Shown: positions 1 through 9,000, counted from the first letter of the stretch. The stretch: DNA of 64,000 nucleotides from Mucilaginibacter sp. PPCGB 2223 (GCF_001705515.1 NZ_MDJS01000001.1:2356001-2420000), one strand, 5' to 3'. The notes: generated from the sequence alone by a model not told the origin. Numbers and translations are program-made.

Positions 1-193
1 GGATCACGTTCTTTTTGGCCAAACGATCAAGCATCGAGATCACTTTCGACAATAACGGAGTTGCTTCCGATTTCGAAGTAGTGTTTCTTAATCTTTTAAT
101 TGCGTTACGGGTTGTTTTAGCCTGGTAACGGTTGCGTAAACGCTTCGCAGCGTTAGCCCTGATTCTTTTTATCGATGATTTATGATTTGCCAT
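1..193 (-). CDS. rpsT: 30S ribosomal protein S20 (3' end cut by window edge)
   Basis: The minus strand from 193 reads [20 protein letters not shown] and continues as a lysine/arginine-rich helical protein with the S20 pattern ([17 protein letters not shown]). S20 binds 16S rRNA early in assembly of the small subunit. About 64 of the usual 80-90 residues are present; the C-terminus lies outside the window. The ATG at 193 is the only sensible start and follows a well-formed promoter at 232-262. Identity is secure from the N-terminal half alone. Confidence 0.95.
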   Translation of the reverse strand, partial: MANHKSSIKRIRANAAKRLRNRYQAKTTRNAIKRLRNTTSKSEATPLLSKVISMLDRLAKKNVI

Positions 194-231
194 TGCTTAT
201 AGCTCTTTTTTCGTTCTGTTTTTAAGGACTG

Positions 232-262
232 CAAATATAGGCACTTGTTTTTAATTTGCAAA
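232..262 (-). promoter_or_regulatory. Bacteroidota-type promoter of rpsT
   Basis: On the minus strand TATATTTG (232-239) matches the Bacteroidota -7 box TAnnTTTG exactly, and TTTG (259-262) lies 19 bp upstream as the -33 box. Transcription would start near 226, giving a leader of about 30 nt before the rpsT ATG. This is one of the cleanest promoters in the window and supports the phylum call. Confidence 0.75.
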
Positions 263-352
263 GAGGGATTTGAAAAATAATTCAAAGCTTAATTTCCTAA
301 GTACTCTTATCGCCAAACTTGCCTGTAACTAAATTCGTTTTGCATACTAATA

Positions 353-745
353 CTATCTGACGTAGAATAGATTTAAACCAATCAGTACACCATAGATAAT
401 TAAAGCAATTATAGCTGGCACCCAAATTTTGCGCGTTGTGAACTGCTTAAAATTTTTAAAATGATAATCCCACATTGGCTTGATCAGGATCAAACCACCA
501 ATGGCATTCGGTAAAATAAAACTGATAAAAAAATTATCGGAAAACTGCCTCGCAAACTTAAAAGACACCCCATTCCAAATCAAGCAAAAGATCAAAACTC
601 CAACAATTTGCTTTCTATTCTCTATTTCAGATAAGTTATTAGAATAAAGTATTCCTCCAAAAAATGTAGAAAGCAGAATTGAGAAAATAAAAATTGTCAG
701 TCTATTAAATAACTTAGGCTTATCTTCGAGCATCGTTGATATCAT
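353..745 (-). CDS. Small multi-pass membrane protein, unknown function
   Basis: A 130-residue protein with about three or four hydrophobic stretches (near residues 14-35, 47-60, 72-90 and 107-127), including FNRLTIFIFSILLSTFFGG and PAIIALIIYGVLIGLNLFYV. I do not recognise a family. The ATG at 745 is used; a second in-frame ATG four codons on (733) is equally possible. The gene is AT-richer than its neighbours. It stands alone between rpsT and a divergent DUF1801 gene. Confidence 0.6.
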   Translation of the reverse strand: MISTMLEDKPKLFNRLTIFIFSILLSTFFGGILYSNNLSEIENRKQIVGVLIFCLIWNGVSFKFARQFSDNFFISFILPNAIGGLILIKPMWDYHFKNFKQFTTRKIWVPAIIALIIYGVLIGLNLFYVR

Positions 746-816
746 TTTTTCTTTGTAATATATTGCTAAACTATCATTTTTATAGACTTATTAAGAATTG
801 AAACTGCATCTATCCC

Positions 817-1305
817 ATGTCCAAATCCGACACGACCGACCTCCTCCTGTTCCTCGCCCCTTTCGACGGGCGGATACAGCAATTGGCCCTGTGGCTGCGC
901 GATTGGGTTTGGGAGCAATACCCGCAATGCAACGAGCTGATCTATGATAATTACAATGCCCTGGCCTTTGGCTGGTCGCCTACCGAAAAGATGACCGATA
1001 TTTTTTGCTCGGTAGCCCTGTACGGCAATAAGGATGTGCACTTCGGCTTTTACTGGGGATCGGAGATCAACGACCCCGAAAAATTGCTGCAGGGCGCCGG
1101 CAAACAATACCGCTACCTGCGCATAACCGATCAAAGCGGTTTCCCGGTTGAATACGCTACCCGCCTGGTAGCCGATGCCTATGCCAACTCGATGGTTAAA
1201 CTTAAACCCAACGCAGTGCTAAACGAGGGGAAAACTATCGTAAAATCGAGCCTACCGGTTAAAAAACGGCCGGGAGTGGTGATACCGAAGAAAGCTGCCA
1301 GATAA
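817..1305 (+). CDS. DUF1801 family protein
   Basis: A 162-residue cytosolic protein. The body (residues 10-130: LAPFDGRIQQLALWLRDWV, then NELIYDNYNALAFGW and DVHFGFYWGSEINDPEKLLQGAGKQYRYL) has the YdhG/DUF1801 layout: an N-terminal helix, a central aromatic beta sheet, and the conserved G-x-GK-x-R segment. The family adopts a small alpha/beta fold often linked to metal or ligand binding; no reaction is established. The basic C-terminal tail (KKRPGVVIPKKAAR) is typical of the family. It converges with the membrane protein ending at 1310. Confidence 0.7.
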   Translation: MSKSDTTDLLLFLAPFDGRIQQLALWLRDWVWEQYPQCNELIYDNYNALAFGWSPTEKMTDIFCSVALYGNKDVHFGFYWGSEINDPEKLLQGAGKQYRYLRITDQSGFPVEYATRLVADAYANSMVKLKPNAVLNEGKTIVKSSLPVKKRPGVVIPKKAAR

Positions 1306-1309
1306 GGGG

Positions 1310-1864
1310 CTATTTTACTATTAGCTCTTGCCGAATAATAACGTCATAACCTAAAATCCCTTTTCTGATTACAAGCTGCACTTGATTTGCCCTGTTCAGA
1401 TTAATACCGCAATCAAAAACCAATTGTTTGGTAATTTTATCATAATCAACATTGGCAACTGCATTTCCGCAACCTGCAGTCCCTTTCGCCATATTACTTT
1501 TATCCTTTAATTGCAATTGTATAGTAACAGGGTACCCGCGCTCAAAATAGTAATTCGCAAAAAAAGGAATGGCTACAAGGATACCGCCCCATGTAACCGT
1601 GTTGAACACAATGTGTAGCAACCACGATGTCATATTAATTTTCTCAATGAGATATCGGTATAAAACGGGCGTTAATAACAATCCTGTCAGTAGCCACACT
1701 GTACCTGGAATGATCGGATCGGTAAACGTTAGTCTATAAATATCAATAGTTTTTATCGTTAGCAGCATCGCCCCGAAAAATAATACTCTAAACGTAAGTT
1801 TTATCCACGAAAACCCATCAAATAGTGCTTTACAAAAACGTTTTAAACCTGCATTAACTACCAA
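1310..1864 (-). CDS. Membrane protein of unknown function, TTG start
   Basis: A 184-residue protein with about three hydrophobic segments in its first half (near residues 20-40, 50-68 and 83-105), then a polar C-terminal domain of about 75 residues ending in EL(I)VK. The C-terminal part (residues 110-184) has two cysteines (in AGCGNAV and VFDCGIN) and beta-strand-like alternation, so it may face the periplasm. No ATG or GTG exists in frame upstream of residue 33; TTG at 1864 is the only start that keeps the first membrane segment. I do not recognise the family. Confidence 0.55.
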   Translation of the reverse strand: MVVNAGLKRFCKALFDGFSWIKLTFRVLFFGAMLLTIKTIDIYRLTFTDPIIPGTVWLLTGLLLTPVLYRYLIEKINMTSWLLHIVFNTVTWGGILVAIPFFANYYFERGYPVTIQLQLKDKSNMAKGTAGCGNAVANVDYDKITKQLVFDCGINLNRANQVQLVIRKGILGYDVIIRQELIVK

Positions 1865-1965
1865 AACCGTGCTTACTTTAAACCAATAATAGTCAAAATC
1901 TCCATTATAAATCTGTATCCCGAATTAATCGCACAGATAATGTTATTTTTCCGCATATTTAATCC

Positions 1966-2931
1966 ATGAAGCAAAAGCTCGCACTTTTACTTTTATGCAT
2001 CACCACTCTAACCCTCTGTTGCTCCTGGGGGTTCTTCGGTCACCGGCGCATTAACCGCATTGCGGTTTTTACGCTACCCAAAGGCATGGCCGGCTTCTAC
2101 AAAGCCAATATCGATTTTATTACCGAGCACGCTGTAGATCCGGATAAAAAACGTTACGTCGACTCGAGCGAAGGGCCGAAACATTTTATCGACGCCGACC
2201 ATTACGGCAAAAACCCATTCGCCAAAATACCCGAGCGCTGGGCCGAAGCCGAACGGCAATACAGCGCCGATTCGCTCGATAAATACGGCACCGTACCCTG
2301 GACCATCCAACACTATTATTATAAACTGGTAGATGCATTTAAGCGTCGCGATACGACGGACATCCTGCATACCTCGGCCAACCTGGGGCATTATATTGCC
2401 GATGCTAACGTCCCGCTGCATACAACGATGAACTACAATGGTCAGATGACTCACCAGGAGGGCATCCACGCCCTTTGGGAAACGCGGGTGGTGGAGCTTT
2501 TCAGCGATGGGTATAATTATCACGTCCCGCCGGCACATTATATTCAAAGTCCGCTTAAAGAAGCCTGGAAAATGTGCCGCCGTTCGTTCAAATGCGTCGA
2601 TTCGGTTCTGGTATTCGAAAAGCAGTTAAGCGCCACTTTTACAGACGACAAAAAGTACGGCCAATTTAAACGTGGCAACCGCAAGGTGAAGGACTATACT
2701 GTGGAGTATGCCGAAGCCTATCAGAAAATGCTGCACGGTATGGTCGAGCGGCAAATGCGCCTCTCGGTTATGGAAGTGGGTAACTTTTGGTTCACTGCCT
2801 GGGTTGATGCCGGACAACCCAACCTGGATAAACTGATTGCAACGCCTTTAACCTCAGAACAAAAACAAAAATTATTACTGGAAGAAACATCATACAAAAC
2901 GGGTAAAGTAGTAGCTTTAAGCAACAAATAA
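1966..2931 (+). CDS. Secreted zinc-dependent phospholipase C / S1-P1 nuclease-like protein
   Basis: A signal peptide (residues 1-20, MKQKLALLLLCITTLTLCCS) is followed directly by WGFFGHRRIN, so the mature N-terminal Trp and the following His sit where the S1/P1 and zinc-dependent phospholipase C superfamily binds its trinuclear zinc site. Further ligands are visible in KHFIDADHY (residues 72-80), GHYIADANVPLH (141-152) and HQEGIHALWE (163-172). Length (321) fits the common Bacteroidota version. Substrate, lipid or nucleic acid, cannot be read from sequence. The protein ends in a short tail, YKTGKVVALSNK, that recurs in the next gene, 10 bp downstream, so the two are probably co-transcribed. 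Confidence 0.8.
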   Translation: MKQKLALLLLCITTLTLCCSWGFFGHRRINRIAVFTLPKGMAGFYKANIDFITEHAVDPDKKRYVDSSEGPKHFIDADHYGKNPFAKIPERWAEAERQYSADSLDKYGTVPWTIQHYYYKLVDAFKRRDTTDILHTSANLGHYIADANVPLHTTMNYNGQMTHQEGIHALWETRVVELFSDGYNYHVPPAHYIQSPLKEAWKMCRRSFKCVDSVLVFEKQLSATFTDDKKYGQFKRGNRKVKDYTVEYAEAYQKMLHGMVERQMRLSVMEVGNFWFTAWVDAGQPNLDKLIATPLTSEQKQKLLLEETSYKTGKVVALSNK

Positions 2932-2941
2932 TTCCATTAGA

Positions 2942-3388
2942 ATGAAAGCCGGGTTTATGGTATTGGCAGCATTAGGTTTGTTGTGCCTGCAAAGCAATGC
3001 GCAACACAAAAGCGCGCAAAAACCTAAAGAAAAAATAGAAGCATTAGTACTTGCGAAAGTAAAACAAGTGCCCGAAGTAAAGCAGTTTTTCAGAACCGCA
3101 GCCGGTCAACGCCCCGACTTAATGATGGACAGGAGGCCCGACGGGGATTTTATGTATTATGAAGTAAAGATGGGCCTAACCGGTGGAGACATCTTCAGAA
3201 CCGCAGAGCGCTTTTGCGTCGATCCACGTACAATGAAAGTTTACTATTGGGATGTGATGGCCGATGACATGGCTTTTTCTTCCTCTGCCATCATTACTTT
3301 GGAGCAGTGGCGAAAGTTGCGAAAAACTGCTGCCTGGCAAAAACCGCATACTTACAAAGCCGGAAAATTAGTAGCTTTAACAAAATGA
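2942..3388 (+). CDS. Small secreted protein, unknown function
   Basis: A 148-residue protein with a signal peptide (MKAGFMVLAALGLLCLQSNAQ). The mature part has no family I recognise; it contains a mixed alpha/beta stretch (DGDFMYYEVKMGLTGGDIFR, residues 62-81) and a single cysteine. It starts 10 bp after the phospholipase C-like gene and its C-terminus, YKAGKLVALTK, closely matches that protein's tail (YKTGKVVALSNK). The shared tail and spacing suggest that the two are made and act together, but the role is unknown. Confidence 0.6.
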   Translation: MKAGFMVLAALGLLCLQSNAQHKSAQKPKEKIEALVLAKVKQVPEVKQFFRTAAGQRPDLMMDRRPDGDFMYYEVKMGLTGGDIFRTAERFCVDPRTMKVYYWDVMADDMAFSSSAIITLEQWRKLRKTAAWQKPHTYKAGKLVALTK

Positions 3389-3392
3389 CCTT

Positions 3393-4108
3393 ATGTTCAG
3401 ACAATTAAGCTCCACCAAGCACCACGAGCGCATCAAATGGCGCAGCCACGAGCCATCGCGGCTGGAGACATTCAGCGACGCCGTTTTTGCCTTCGCGCTA
3501 ACGCTCATTATCGTATCGGTAGAAGTGCCTAAACTTTTATCGATCTGCTGGATATGATGAAGGGTGTGGTCAGCTTCGGTATCTGCTTTGCGTTCTTATT
3601 CAACATCTGGAACATGCAGAATAAGTTCTTCCGCCGTTTCGGGCTTACCGATGCCTACACCAGCGCTTTAAATGGCATCCTGCTCTTTGTATCGCTTATC
3701 TATGTGTACCCTTTAAAGTTTTTAACTTCACTTATCGGCACCGAAGATCAGTTTAACGATCATGGGCACCTGGTATCCAAAATCACTTCGGCGCAGGTAC
3801 CCATGCTTATGATCATTTATGCATCAGGTTTAGGTGTGATCTATTTGCTGTTTTTCCTGATGTACCAGAACGCACATCGCCATGCCCTCATCCTGCACTT
3901 AACACCACAGGAATTGTTCGAAACAAAAACACTGGGGTATGGCAATCTGCTGGCAGTTGGGGTATGTGTCCTGTCGATAACCACCGCCTTGATATTGCCC
4001 CAGGCCACTGCCGGCAATGCCGGTTTTATATTTTTCCTGCTGGGGCCTGCCTACTCGTTCTGGTACGCTTACCGCGGAAAGAAATCAAGGCTGATGTTCG
4101 GGCATTAA
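3393..4108 (+). pseudogene. TMEM175-family (DUF1211) channel gene with one frameshift
   Basis: From ATG 3393 the frame reads MFRQLSSTKHHERIKW..., then RLETFSDAVFAFALTL with the FSD pore motif (residues 27-29) of TMEM175 potassium channels. After VPK47 (3531-3533) it runs into a stop at codon 55. The second half continues in another frame from about 3536 (the open stretch usually called from 3554) as LLDMMKGVVSFGICFAFLFN to 4108. Restoring one A in the short A-run at 3531-3533 gives an unbroken 238-residue protein of normal family length. So this is one gene with a single-base deletion: a recent mutation, phase variation, or a sequencing error. The second half ends overlapping the convergent DedA gene by 4 bp. 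Confidence 0.8.
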
Positions 4109-4755
4109 GCTGCCTTTGCCGCCTGCCTGCTTTTTACAGCAGCATAAACAGCAGGTATTACCGATATCAGGATGATCGCCAGCGACACCAGCGAAAAGTG
4201 GTTCTTAAAGAAAGGGATATCGCCGAAGAACTTACCGCCGAAAAGGAAAATGACGATCCATGGCGCACCGCCTAAAATATTGTACAGGCTGTAACGGCCA
4301 AAAGGCATTTTACCTACGCCGGCCACAAAAGGCGCTATGGTACGTATAATCGGCACAAAACGACTGAATATCACCGCCTTCCCACCATGCCGGGTAAAAA
4401 AAGCTTTGGTTTCGAGGTAGTAGCTCTGTTTGAGTATCTTGTTCTGGGGTTTAAATACATTCTCCCCTAAAAGCGTCCCTAAAAAGTAATTCACCGTATT
4501 GCCCGCAAAAGCTGCGATGATCAGGATAGCCGCCATCAGGTAAATATCCAAACCGGTATTGCCACCTGCAATTAAAGCCCCGGCTGCGAATAATAGCGAA
4601 TCGCCCGGCAAAAACGGCGTAACCACAAAGCCGGTTTCTGCAAAAATTATCGCAAAGAGAATAAAATACGTTTCGCCCCGGTACTGACTGATAATGTCGG
4701 CGAGGTTTTTATCAATATGCAGTATAAAATCGATAAGGTGTTTGATGAGTTCCAA
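4105..4755 (-). CDS. DedA-family membrane protein
   Basis: A 216-residue inner-membrane protein with DedA hallmarks: FLPGDSLLFAAGAL near residue 48, and FSRFVPIIRTIAPFVAGVGK around residues 130-150, the conserved re-entrant/Arg motif. DedA proteins support membrane homeostasis and some recycle undecaprenyl phosphate across the membrane. No ATG lies in frame near the expected N-terminus; the start is TTG at 4755 (MELIKHLIDF), since a stop (TAA) lies four codons upstream of it. It is followed 58 bp upstream by the unrelated DUF4397 pair on the same strand. Confidence 0.85.
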   Translation of the reverse strand: MELIKHLIDFILHIDKNLADIISQYRGETYFILFAIIFAETGFVVTPFLPGDSLLFAAGALIAGGNTGLDIYLMAAILIIAAFAGNTVNYFLGTLLGENVFKPQNKILKQSYYLETKAFFTRHGGKAVIFSRFVPIIRTIAPFVAGVGKMPFGRYSLYNILGGAPWIVIFLFGGKFFGDIPFFKNHFSLVSLAIILISVIPAVYAAVKSRQAAKAA

Positions 4756-4813
4756 AATGCGTGCTTTTTAGTTCGCCGCAAAAATATAAAAAAACAGGGC
4801 AATAAATACGTAG

Positions 4814-5545
4814 TTACTGATTAGTTATTACCGAAGCGGTAAAGGCTGCGCTATCGGTACGGCCTACCAAACCGCGGGAGTAGATGGTATACAGCCGGCC
4901 ATCCTGCACAGTAATATTGCTTAGGGTGCTTAGGGTACTGGCAGGTGTTGCCGTGGCGTTTATTTTAAAAGCATAAATGCCGGCAGGCACCTGTATATAC
5001 GAGGTTACTTTTTTGTAGGTAACATTGGTAAATGCCGTTGTTCCGTTGGCGGTGATATCCAAACCGGCGGTCCGCGGCGAGGCATTTACAAAGCGTATTT
5101 TGCCATAACCCAGGTCGGGCAGGGTTGAGTAATCGGTAGTGAGGATATACGTCAGCGTATCGGCATGGGTGGTGGCGCTTGCCAGGCCGGTTACAAATAA
5201 GCTGTAGTTACGATTATCCTTTAGTACACTGTCGACATAAAAAACGGTTGTCTGATAATGATTGCGCACCTGCATTACCTGTTCGCCGCTATAAACCGGA
5301 TAATAACTGGTGATGGTAGGGTAATTAAAAAATTTACCTATGGTACCTAACTGCAAACTACCGAGATACACCTGCATGGGCAGCAGGTCGGGACTGGCAT
5401 CAACCACACATAACTTGGTTGTAGACGAACTTGGCGACACCACTGCCGTTTTACCGCACGACGGCAGCAGCGATATCGTCAATATCGAAATAACGATAGC
5501 CAGCAGGCTCTTTACAACTAAATTATCTGTTCTGCGATGCGTCAT
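4814..5545 (-). CDS. DUF4397 lipoprotein, second of a pair
   Basis: A 243-residue exported lipoprotein: hydrophobic leader then lipobox LLPSC (Cys30). The mature protein shows the DUF4397 pattern twice: CVVDASPDLLPMQVYLG near residue 46 and IRFVNASPRTAGLDITANG near residue 149, each an Ig-like beta unit with a conserved V-N-A-S-P turn. Such proteins sit on the outer membrane or periplasmic face; function is not established. It lies 14 bp downstream of a paralogue (5560-6231), so the two are a tandem duplication in one operon. Confidence 0.75.
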   Translation of the reverse strand: MTHRRTDNLVVKSLLAIVISILTISLLPSCGKTAVVSPSSSTTKLCVVDASPDLLPMQVYLGSLQLGTIGKFFNYPTITSYYPVYSGEQVMQVRNHYQTTVFYVDSVLKDNRNYSLFVTGLASATTHADTLTYILTTDYSTLPDLGYGKIRFVNASPRTAGLDITANGTTAFTNVTYKKVTSYIQVPAGIYAFKINATATPASTLSTLSNITVQDGRLYTIYSRGLVGRTDSAAFTASVITNQ

Positions 5546-5559
5546 TTTTATTACCTGTA

Positions 5560-6231
5560 TCAGTTATTAACTATTTCGCCCAGCGTAAAAGCATTTGTAC
5601 CTGTGCCATTGTACAGGCCATAACCATAAAAAGTATAAACTCCGCTACTGCTTAACGTAAACGTTTTGGTTAAGATAACGGTATTGGTACCCGCCTGGTT
5701 GATCTTTACGGTAACTGCTCCGGTATCGACCACTGCTACTTTTGATATGCCTTTATAGCCGGTGTTGCTAACAACCGTATTATTAAAATAAACATCAACT
5801 GCAGGTGCATTTACCGAAGCGTTCACAAAACGAGCCCTGGCTTTGCTCCCTGTTGCAATGGTATCGGTTAACAGGATGCCGCTTACTGCCTGGCTGGCCT
5901 GGCCGGCTGTGAGCAGGGTGTACTTTGTGCTTTTGGTAAGGGTTATATCTGCCGAATAAATGGTATTATACAAAGTATCCTTAACGCCGGCTATTTGTTC
6001 GCCCGATGCTACAGTCAGGTAGCCCGACGCTAATCCATAAGCCAGTTTATAGCTGTTTTGCCTGGTACCGTTGGCGTAATAGTTGATCGAGCTTGAATTA
6101 ACCACCAGGTTTACCACATTGATGCTGCTTGTGGTGGTTACCGCAGGGGCATCGTTATTGTCTTTACAACTGCTAAATACAAGCCCTGTCAAACAAAAAA
6201 ACAATAAATATTTCCCGGTTTTAAATTTCAT
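5560..6231 (-). CDS. DUF4397 lipoprotein, first of a pair
   Basis: A 223-residue lipoprotein with a short leader and lipobox VFSSC (Cys21). DUF4397 units are recognisable by INVVNLVVNSSSINYYANG (residues 38-56) and ARFVNASVNAPAVDVYFN (132-149). It shares layout with the downstream neighbour but sequence identity is low, so the duplication is old. The ATG at 6231 is followed by a normal signal sequence. The 266 bp upstream (6232-6497), shared with a divergent gene, is AT-rich; I see no clear operator there. Confidence 0.75.
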   Translation of the reverse strand: MKFKTGKYLLFFCLTGLVFSSCKDNNDAPAVTTTSSINVVNLVVNSSSINYYANGTRQNSYKLAYGLASGYLTVASGEQIAGVKDTLYNTIYSADITLTKSTKYTLLTAGQASQAVSGILLTDTIATGSKARARFVNASVNAPAVDVYFNNTVVSNTGYKGISKVAVVDTGAVTVKINQAGTNTVILTKTFTLSSSGVYTFYGYGLYNGTGTNAFTLGEIVNN

Positions 6232-6497
6232 GGTGCAACGCCCAAAAATAAATTTATAATGCCTAATAAACGAATTTGTTTAAGCCCTTGTATAAGCATA
6301 GCTAAACATTTGATACAAATCCCGTTTGGGTATATGCCCTACCCAAAACTTAATTGCACCATTTTGCTTTATAATATGTTGATATATAAGCAGATGTTAA
6401 CAAATAAATGATACTGTGTTTACATTAATCCCCGCACAGATAACTTAAATTAGTGAAAACTTATACATGGTCGTCCATTTAACCCACATGAAAAACT

Positions 6498-6971
6498 ATG
6501 ACCTGGAGAAAATTCAGTGGCGAGATCATTCAATCGCCCATCATCGAAGAAGTTGAAAAAGCCATCGAGCGCGAGGCAAATCTGGGTAATAAGCTCAAAG
6601 TTTGCATCGGTACCGACTCGCAGGTAAAAGGCAGTGTAACAGATTTTGCAACAGTAATTGTTTTTTTGCGTGAGCAGCGCGGCGGATTTATGTTTATCCA
6701 CCAGGAGCGCACCTCGCAAAAAATGACCATCAAAGAGCGTATGCTTAATGAGGTGCAAAAATCAATTGATATTGCCTACAAACTGTGCGACCTGCTCGAC
6801 CTCTACGATGTCGACCTGGAGGTGCACGCCGACATTAACACCAACCCGATGTTTAAATCGAACCAGGCTTTGCACGAAGCTATGGGTTACATTTTGAGCA
6901 TGGGCTTTGTGTTTAAGGCAAAGCCCGAGGCTTTTGCCAGCAGTTACTGCGCCAACAAAATGGTGCAGTAA
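6498..6971 (+). CDS. RNase H-like YkuK family protein (DUF458)
   Basis: A 157-residue cytosolic protein. The segment KLKVCIGTDSQVKG (residues 33-46) has the first acidic residue of an RNase H-like fold, and DLEVHADINTNP (110-121) a later acidic pair, as in the YkuK/DUF458 family. The family is predicted to be a nuclease-like fold but no activity is established. The gene stands alone; an out-of-frame ATG at 6488 was rejected because the conserved N-terminus TWRKFSGEIIQSP begins at 6498. Confidence 0.7.
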   Translation: MTWRKFSGEIIQSPIIEEVEKAIEREANLGNKLKVCIGTDSQVKGSVTDFATVIVFLREQRGGFMFIHQERTSQKMTIKERMLNEVQKSIDIAYKLCDLLDLYDVDLEVHADINTNPMFKSNQALHEAMGYILSMGFVFKAKPEAFASSYCANKMVQ

Positions 6972-7111
6972 ACGCATCTTCTCATCTGCTTTTAGCGTGG
7001 CTTTTCGGCCGGGGTTGCCTTTTTTGCCTTTATCAAAAAACCATTATTTGTATTTTAGGTTTAATTTTTTGCGCTTAAAACACTTCGGTGCGCTTCCTGT
7101 TACGCAATATT

Positions 7112-7588
7112 ATGAAGACCTACCATTTCGAGTTCGAAACCAATCTGCCTATACCATTGGCCGAGGCCTGGGATTTTTTTTCGTCGCCGCTTAATCTCGG
7201 CAAAATAACCCCGCCTGAAATGAACCTGGTTATCACAAGCGGGTATACTGATGATAGTAAAATGTATCCGGGCCTGCTGATCTCTTATAAGGTATCTCCC
7301 ATTTTAGGCATCAAAATGAGATGGGTGACGGAGATAACACACATTAAGGATAACGAATACTTTATTGATGAACAGCGATCGGGTCCTTACGCCTTCTGGC
7401 AGCATCAGCATCATTTTAAAGAGATCAGGGGCGGTGTGCATATGACGGATATTTTAGCCTACGCTATCCCCTACGGTATCATCGGCCGCATAGCCAACCG
7501 GTTGTTCGTTGCCCGAAAGCTCAAAAAGGTGTTTGCCTATCGCCAGCAGCAGATTGAAAAAATGTTTGGAGTTTATCGGGAACGGTAG
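7112..7588 (+). CDS. SRPBCC (START-like) ligand-binding protein
   Basis: A 158-residue cytosolic protein with the SRPBCC outline: N-terminal strand YHFEFETNLPIPLAEAWDFF, a central set of beta strands (MRWVTEITHIKDNEYFIDEQ), and a long C-terminal helix (ARKLKKVFAYRQQQIEKMFG). This fold forms a deep cavity for a hydrophobic ligand. The open frame extends to a GTG at 7088, but ATG at 7112 gives the family N-terminus. The stop lies 2 bp from the convergent esterase gene. Ligand unknown. Confidence 0.7.
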   Translation: MKTYHFEFETNLPIPLAEAWDFFSSPLNLGKITPPEMNLVITSGYTDDSKMYPGLLISYKVSPILGIKMRWVTEITHIKDNEYFIDEQRSGPYAFWQHQHHFKEIRGGVHMTDILAYAIPYGIIGRIANRLFVARKLKKVFAYRQQQIEKMFGVYRER

Positions 7589-7590
7589 AA

Positions 7591-8973
7591 TCAATCCAAC
7601 CTGAATATGTCCTGGAACCACAGGAATTGTTTGGTATAATACAACTCATCAACCTCATGCGTTTTTTCGGGGCTCGACCACCATTCGTTACGTTTGTTGG
7701 TCAATTTGTTGTACATGGCCAGGCTGCAGCGTGGCGGGCAGAATTCATCCAGCAAACCGATGGCCATTAACACCGGGCATTTTACATCGGGGGCAAAATT
7801 GAGCGGGTCGTAGTAATCCCACACATCGAATAATTTTTCTTTGTTGAATTTAGGGTGTGTGCGCACATAATTTACGATCATGCCTACCGGCGTTTGCGAT
7901 TTGGGGTTCAAAGCCGTGATATCATAAGCAGTTCTGAAATCGGCATACAAAGGCACTTGTACAGTAGCTACTTTAATACGCCTATCCATCGCGGCTAAGG
8001 CAATAGCCAAACCACCACCCTGGCTCGAGCCGTCGACCATGATCTTGCTGGTATCGATGCCTAAACCAGCGTGCGCGTATAAAAAGTCGAGGCCGCGTAC
8101 GCAATCCATATACACCGCGCGATATACGTACTCATCGCGGTTTTCGATATTGTACAGGTTATACTCGCCATGGGTATCGATAGCGCTTTTGCTGTTACCG
8201 CCCCCGCGCACGTTAAAGTTAAACTCTACAAAATCATCATCATCCAAACTTGGCTCGAGGGCCACAATGTATCCGGGCAGCCTGTATTTAACCGGCAATG
8301 GCTTTTTATTTTTGGTGATGGGTATGGTGAGCCATCCGCGTACTACCTTATCGCCCCACGAGTGCATCTCGACCAGGTAAACCCGTTTGTTGTTCACATC
8401 GAGCGCATGCTCTTCGGTAACTTTATATTGCGGTGCTATTTTGGCCAGCGAATCGCGGGTGCGCTTCCAGAAAATATCAAAATCGGCAGGCTTATGCAAC
8501 GGCGGGTTTATTTTTGATGCGTTCACCCCAAAAACCCGTTTCACAGTATCATCGTATGATGACAGGTGGAAGATGAAACTGACCTTAAAAAAGCCGTAAT
8601 CCTGCTTACAATCTATCTTAAACTTAAAATTGTCGCTGCTTTTTTTTGTCATGTGCACGTTAAGCGTGTTCTCAAACACCTTGTCGCCCATGTCGGTGGT
8701 TACATAACAGGTCAGTTTACCATCCTGTGTAACCTTGTATAAATTATCAACCCTGAGTGTATAGCTTACATCGTCGGAATTTTTAAAGATACCATCGGAT
8801 GCGCCTGGCTTAACCTTGATCAGTATCTCGCCTTCATCCTCGCTGCTGTTTTCTTTTGCCGTATCGGCGGCTTTTACACTGTTAAAGTTTTCGGGCAAGA
8901 TGTATTGAGCCCTGGCGGCCATGCTACCCAGTATAAAAGCGAACAATAAAAACAGTTTTCCGGATAGTCTCAT
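7591..8973 (-). CDS. Secreted CE7-type acetyl(xylan) esterase with N-terminal Ig-like unit
   Basis: A 460-residue exported protein: signal peptide MRLSGKLFLLFAFILGSMA, an Ig-like beta domain ending in the hallmark DDTVKRVFGV, then an alpha/beta hydrolase. The nucleophile elbow is GSSQGGG, the acid lies in LLDEFCPP, and the base in THEVDE; the oxyanion-side motif is RGGGNS where classical CE7 enzymes have RGQ. CE7 enzymes remove acetyl groups from sugars, including xylo-oligosaccharides; the signal peptide would place this one in the periplasm or outside. It is the last gene of a seven-gene run and has the same two-domain plan as each unit of the triple protein upstream. I prefer ATG 8973 to the GTG at 8982. 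Confidence 0.8.
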   Translation of the reverse strand: MRLSGKLFLLFAFILGSMAARAQYILPENFNSVKAADTAKENSSEDEGEILIKVKPGASDGIFKNSDDVSYTLRVDNLYKVTQDGKLTCYVTTDMGDKVFENTLNVHMTKKSSDNFKFKIDCKQDYGFFKVSFIFHLSSYDDTVKRVFGVNASKINPPLHKPADFDIFWKRTRDSLAKIAPQYKVTEEHALDVNNKRVYLVEMHSWGDKVVRGWLTIPITKNKKPLPVKYRLPGYIVALEPSLDDDDFVEFNFNVRGGGNSKSAIDTHGEYNLYNIENRDEYVYRAVYMDCVRGLDFLYAHAGLGIDTSKIMVDGSSQGGGLAIALAAMDRRIKVATVQVPLYADFRTAYDITALNPKSQTPVGMIVNYVRTHPKFNKEKLFDVWDYYDPLNFAPDVKCPVLMAIGLLDEFCPPRCSLAMYNKLTNKRNEWWSSPEKTHEVDELYYTKQFLWFQDIFRLD

Positions 8974-9000
8974 CCTTTGCACAATAATAGTAAGGTAGTG

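Noticed and set aside
3964..4275. 103-codon frame over the end of the TMEM175 gene and into DedA
   Set aside because: It is out of frame with both genes and lacks any coding signal; the frameshifted TMEM175 reading explains the region.
6232..6497. Possible leaderless promoter for the DUF4397 pair (TATTTTTG at 6243-6250, minus strand)
   Set aside because: The box matches TAnnTTTG but lies only 12 bp before the ATG and has no good -33 partner, so I did not list it as a feature.
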